Assembly (NCBI GenBank): GCA_020350825.1
Contig: CP070724.1
Coordinates: forward strand, 1,697,002 to 1,761,001
Source: Thermoplasmatales archaeon
GTDB lineage: Archaea > Thermoplasmatota > E2 > DHVEG-1
Length of the DNA: 64,000 bases
Reading direction: 5' to 3'
The notes under the pieces were generated by a model. That model was given only the letters and a program-made list of their open reading frames with translations, searched no databases and was not told the DNA's origin. The position numbers were made by a program, and so were the translations under genes. Positions 61,964 to 64,000 of the stretch are shown here, piece after piece; position 1 is the stretch's first letter, and every line of letters starts with the position of its first letter.

Positions 61964-62524
61964 ATGAAAGTTAACAACGCATATGAATTAGTTGGAAAAG
62001 AAGTTTTTGATACCAACGGAAACACTATTGGAACGATAGACAAATGGTGGAACAGCTGGAACCATGAATATCCTGGTTATTTCTTTGGTATAAAATCCAA
62101 TGATAATACAAGAGACACTTGGTTCAGAGGGACAAACAAGCTGATACCAATTTACAGTGACTATATAAGAGAGGTAACTGAACACGTAACCTTAAACAAA
62201 ACAACTGAGGAATTAGGTCGTTTTTGGAACAAGACAATTCCTTGTGGTCCAAAGACCTGTCCAACAGATGAACTAGTTGACATGCCCATTTACGACAAAA
62301 ACCATTCTCGAGTTGGAACGTTTTACACTTGGGTAGAAAGTGATGGAACATATAAGAACTACGGGTGCTTTGTAGATCCATTCTTATGTGAAACTTGGAA
62401 AGTTCCATACAACACGCTAATGCCTGTTCCAACCCACTATATAACTAACGTAACAGACACTATATGGTTAGACAAAACTCTAGATGAATTAAAGGAATAT
62501 TGGAAACAACACTTCAACTTTTAA
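61964..62524 (+). CDS. Tandem PRC-barrel-like protein
   Basis: 186 residues with two similar halves, each opening like a PRC barrel: ELVGKEVFDTNGNTIGTIDKWW and ELVDMPIYDKNHSRVGTFYTWV, and each ending in a LNKTTEELGRFWN or LDKTLDELKEYWK helix. PRC barrels bind RNA-processing factors or photosynthetic proteins; this soluble tandem form is uncharacterised. TTTTATATA at 61914-61922 and GGAGAG before ATG support expression. Confidence 0.8.
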   Translation: MKVNNAYELVGKEVFDTNGNTIGTIDKWWNSWNHEYPGYFFGIKSNDNTRDTWFRGTNKLIPIYSDYIREVTEHVTLNKTTEELGRFWNKTIPCGPKTCPTDELVDMPIYDKNHSRVGTFYTWVESDGTYKNYGCFVDPFLCETWKVPYNTLMPVPTHYITNVTDTIWLDKTLDELKEYWKQHFNF

Positions 62525-62730
62525 GTAAAAAAACTATGTGCTTTGAGGGGCTGAAAAATCTCTCAACTACTCTATTTTTTAATGTAGGAGTAGATGATTT
62601 TTCTCAGAACGCTGTAAATTTTTAGCTACATACTGTAAAGAAAAACCTTTTGATAGAGATGATCTAAAGAAAAAATTGAAGAGGTTCTGCATAAGTATAA
62701 TTGGTTGAATATCTCGCAAATGTCGATAAG
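62525..62730. other. Gap with possible decayed frame
   Basis: No intact gene. One forward frame after a TGA reads FFSERCKFLATYCKEKPF and then DRDDLKKKLKRF before a stop near 62708, which looks protein-like but has no start. It may be the tail of a lost gene or chance. A 29-codon frame from ATG 62538 is also open but has no ribosome binding site. Confidence 0.2.
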
Positions 62731-62803
62731 TGCTCCCGTCGGGATTTGAACCCGAGTCTACGGCTCGAGAGGCCGTGATGATTGGCCGCTACACTACGGG
62801 AGC
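62731..62803 (-). tRNA. tRNA-Glu (anticodon CTC)
   Basis: A 73-base cloverleaf on the minus strand. Acceptor GCTCCCG pairs with CGGGAGC, and the discriminator is A. The anticodon stem ACGGC/GCCGT encloses loop CTCTCGA with anticodon CTC (plus-strand 62767-62769), reading GAG. The T loop is TTCAAAT. No intron and no encoded CCA. Confidence 0.95.
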
Positions 62804-62815
62804 GTAATAAAAAAT

Positions 62816-63022
62816 TTACCCTCCAGAAGCCACTTGTAATATAGTAAGTTTTTGTCCCTCAGAGAGGATATCGTCAATTGGAATAGGTTTACTATCTTTT
62901 AATACAATGAGAGCGTCTGGTTTTAAATGTATTTTTTTTATAAGATCAAAAATCTTTGACCCGGATTTAATTTCGACTTCTTTTAATGAATTATCCGGCA
63001 ATATTGTTACTGATATTTTCAT
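62816..63022 (-). CDS. MoaD/ThiS/SAMP-like ubiquitin-fold protein
   Basis: 68 residues ending in VASGG. The C-terminal Gly-Gly and beta-grasp pattern (ISVTILPDNSLKEVEIK, SGSKIFDLIKKIHL, QKLTILQVASGG) mark the sulfur-carrier and ubiquitin-like modifiers of archaea (MoaD, ThiS or SAMP). It may carry sulfur for molybdopterin or tRNA thiolation, or be conjugated to proteins. ATG 63022 lies about 27 bases after a TTTTATATG box, so translation is probably leaderless. ATG 63037 is an alternative. Confidence 0.85.
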   Translation of the reverse strand: MKISVTILPDNSLKEVEIKSGSKIFDLIKKIHLKPDALIVLKDSKPIPIDDILSEGQKLTILQVASGG

Positions 63023-63080
63023 TGAATCGATACCCATATAAAAACGTCTTTGATTAAACTTTTGACAATCTATATCTGTT

Positions 63081-63167
63081 GCTGGGGTAGCTAAGCCCGG
63101 ACTAAAGCGGTAGCCTCGAGAGCTATTGGTGCTTGTCACCGCAAGGGTTCAAATCCCTTCCCCAGCG
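63081..63167 (+). tRNA. tRNA-Ser (anticodon CGA)
   Basis: An 87-base tRNA with a long variable arm (GGTG-CACC stem), as in serine tRNAs. Acceptor GCTGGGG/CCCCAGC, discriminator G. The anticodon stem GTAGC/GCTAT encloses CTCGAGA with anticodon CGA at 63117-63119, reading TCG. The T arm AAGGG/CCCTT holds TTCAAAT. It overlaps no assigned gene. Confidence 0.95.
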
Positions 63168-63203
63168 TTAATTTAACATTAAAAGTGAATGAGCTCACAT
63201 TGA

Positions 63204-63650
63204 TTATGCTGGTCCTTTGTTTAAATTAATATCACAAGTAGCTTTTTGATAACATTCTTCTGCTTTTTCTTTAGTAAGTCGTATTATTCGTACTGATTGA
63301 TACTCTCCTCTTTTTATGGTGTTTTCTTCAAACCAATTTCTTTTGATCAAACCCTTTAATTGTCTACTACAAAAATTTACATTCATTTTATTTTTTTTAT
63401 ACAACCCTGGAACTGGTATCCATCCCTTAGGGCGTTTATTTTTTTTATATTTTTTATAATCTGGATTATCCCATTCAGTTTTATCATTCAAATAGTCTCT
63501 TAATATAAAATCAACTGTTATTGCTAAAAAAGGATTATTATATTCCTTAACGAGTTTATAAAATAATTTTTCTAAACCACCATTTGGAAGGTCTCTAAAT
63601 CTCGCCATAATATCTATAATATCGTTATCCAAGTCATCGAAATTATTCAT
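63204..63650 (-). CDS. Unknown protein, possibly DNA-binding
   Basis: 148 residues, rich in Lys and aromatic residues. A C-terminal part reads like a winged helix: RQLKGLIKRNWFEENTI followed by a basic turn and SVRIIRLTKEKAEE. The N terminus is helical and acidic. No family is recognised. GGAG precedes ATG 63650. Together with the tiny gene upstream it makes a small unit right beside the 3' end of tRNA-Ser, a common site for integrated elements. Confidence 0.65.
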   Translation of the reverse strand: MNNFDDLDNDIIDIMARFRDLPNGGLEKLFYKLVKEYNNPFLAITVDFILRDYLNDKTEWDNPDYKKYKKNKRPKGWIPVPGLYKKNKMNVNFCSRQLKGLIKRNWFEENTIKRGEYQSVRIIRLTKEKAEECYQKATCDINLNKGPA

Positions 63651-63674
63651 TATTTCTCCTTATTTAATTTGTTT

Positions 63675-63770
63675 TTATTTTGTAACTATATCACTTGATG
63701 AATTTGATATCATTGATAAATAAAATATTGATAATAACAGATAGGTGATTACCGAGATTAATTGTTTCAT
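63675..63770 (-). CDS. Candidate 31-aa single-helix membrane protein
   Basis: ATG 63770 to TAA at 63675-63677 encodes MKQLISVITYLLLSIFYLSM followed by a Ser-rich polar tail. It starts with a hydrophobic helix and is preceded by a GGGGG run at good spacing. The stop is 24 bases before the next gene, so the two are likely one transcript. It resembles the other tiny membrane frames of the window. Confidence 0.45.
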   Translation of the reverse strand: MKQLISVITYLLLSIFYLSMISNSSSDIVTK

Positions 63771-64000
63771 ACTTGTCCCCCTTTTATCTATTTATTTAAA
63801 AAAAATCTACTATTTAAATTTATTTGTCATCTCTCCCTTGTTTTTGATAATTAATTATTTAAAATAGTGTGTTCGAAAACAATCACTCTAATTAATTATA
63901 ATAAATTCCCTGCAAAGGTGTTAATAAAAATAATATTTATTGTTAAAATTGATTGTTTTTAGGAATAAAATAGTAAATTTTCTCCCTTTACAATCTTTCC
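63771..64000. other. AT-rich end region
   Basis: No gene is seen to the window edge. The sequence is very AT-rich, with several TTTAAAT-type stretches that could serve as promoters for the small unit on the minus strand. It may continue into an element beyond the window. Confidence 0.4.

Noticed and set aside
1..64000. CRISPR arrays, insertion sequences, toxin-antitoxin or restriction systems
   Set aside because: I looked for regular spaced repeats, transposase motifs and paired small genes of these types and saw none; the only repeat array is the short TTAG one at 21.7 kb, whose units are too short and degenerate for CRISPR.

Overview
The window is a stretch of archaeal chromosome with low GC, roughly one third by eye. 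The archaeal assignment rests on TATA-binding proteins, an aRF1 release factor with NIKS and GGQ motifs, Dph6, archease, a translin-family protein, Trm1, DUF424, the archaeal riboflavin-pathway reductase, archaetidylserine enzymes, an archaeosortase and TATA-box promoters with short or no leaders. Gene content fits a euryarchaeal lineage, possibly near Thermoplasmatota or Thermococci-like groups, probably anaerobic. I cannot place it more precisely without 16S rRNA or a tree. Genes are dense and there is no insertion sequence, CRISPR array or intact phage gene.

Layout. 0.1-12.5 kb is mostly housekeeping: an SDR dehydrogenase, serC, rnhB, tRNA-Thr, a prenyl diphosphate synthase, a DsrE-like protein, two exported proteins, two tandem TBP genes (one strongly altered), translin, serA and enolase. 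12.7-20.7 kb holds a small membrane protein, a lipoprotein, a stomatin/NfeD pair, a beta-CASP nuclease, aRF1 and an OPT transporter coupled to a PqqD-like protein. 20.7-23.6 kb has dph6, a decayed nuclease gene beside a short phased repeat, a nucleoside phosphorylase, archease and DUF1858. 23.6-28.3 kb is a nickel unit: NikR, a palindromic operator, a cluster-9-type metal ABC transporter with an unusual binding protein, an FmdE-like protein, HypA and a MinD/Mrp-type HypB. 28.3-33.6 kb has folC, purN, a beta-helix protein, trm1 and a THEP1 NTPase. 35.5-37.7 kb is a surface-protein lipid-anchoring set (artA, asd, pssA). 37.8-43.3 kb is an Mbh-like ion-pumping membrane module without the hydrogenase catalytic genes. 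43.5-48.3 kb has thyX, a riboflavin-pathway reductase, a Mut7-C protein, DUF424, DUF763, an orphan receiver and a third TBP.

48.5-60 kb is an envelope region: an exported transglutaminase-like protein, a propeller protein, a hydrolase, an FkbM methyltransferase, a sulfotransferase, a glycosyltransferase, an LEA-type anchored protein and a phosphatase. 60-64 kb has two cyclophilins, dcd, a PRC-barrel protein, tRNA-Glu, a ubiquitin-like protein, tRNA-Ser and an unfamiliar two-gene unit at the window end.

How it fits together. Nickel import and HypA/HypB imply a [NiFe] enzyme elsewhere in the genome. The Mbh-like module is a natural partner, but its catalytic subunits are not here. The artA-asd-pssA group can process and lipid-anchor exported proteins; no exported protein in this window carries a visible sorting tail. 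The least expected signals are a TBP paralogue that has lost both DNA-kinking phenylalanines of its first half, two or three pyrimidine-rich hairpins carrying CCUCCU, several tiny single-helix proteins, and the repeat-bounded segment at 21.4-21.9 kb.
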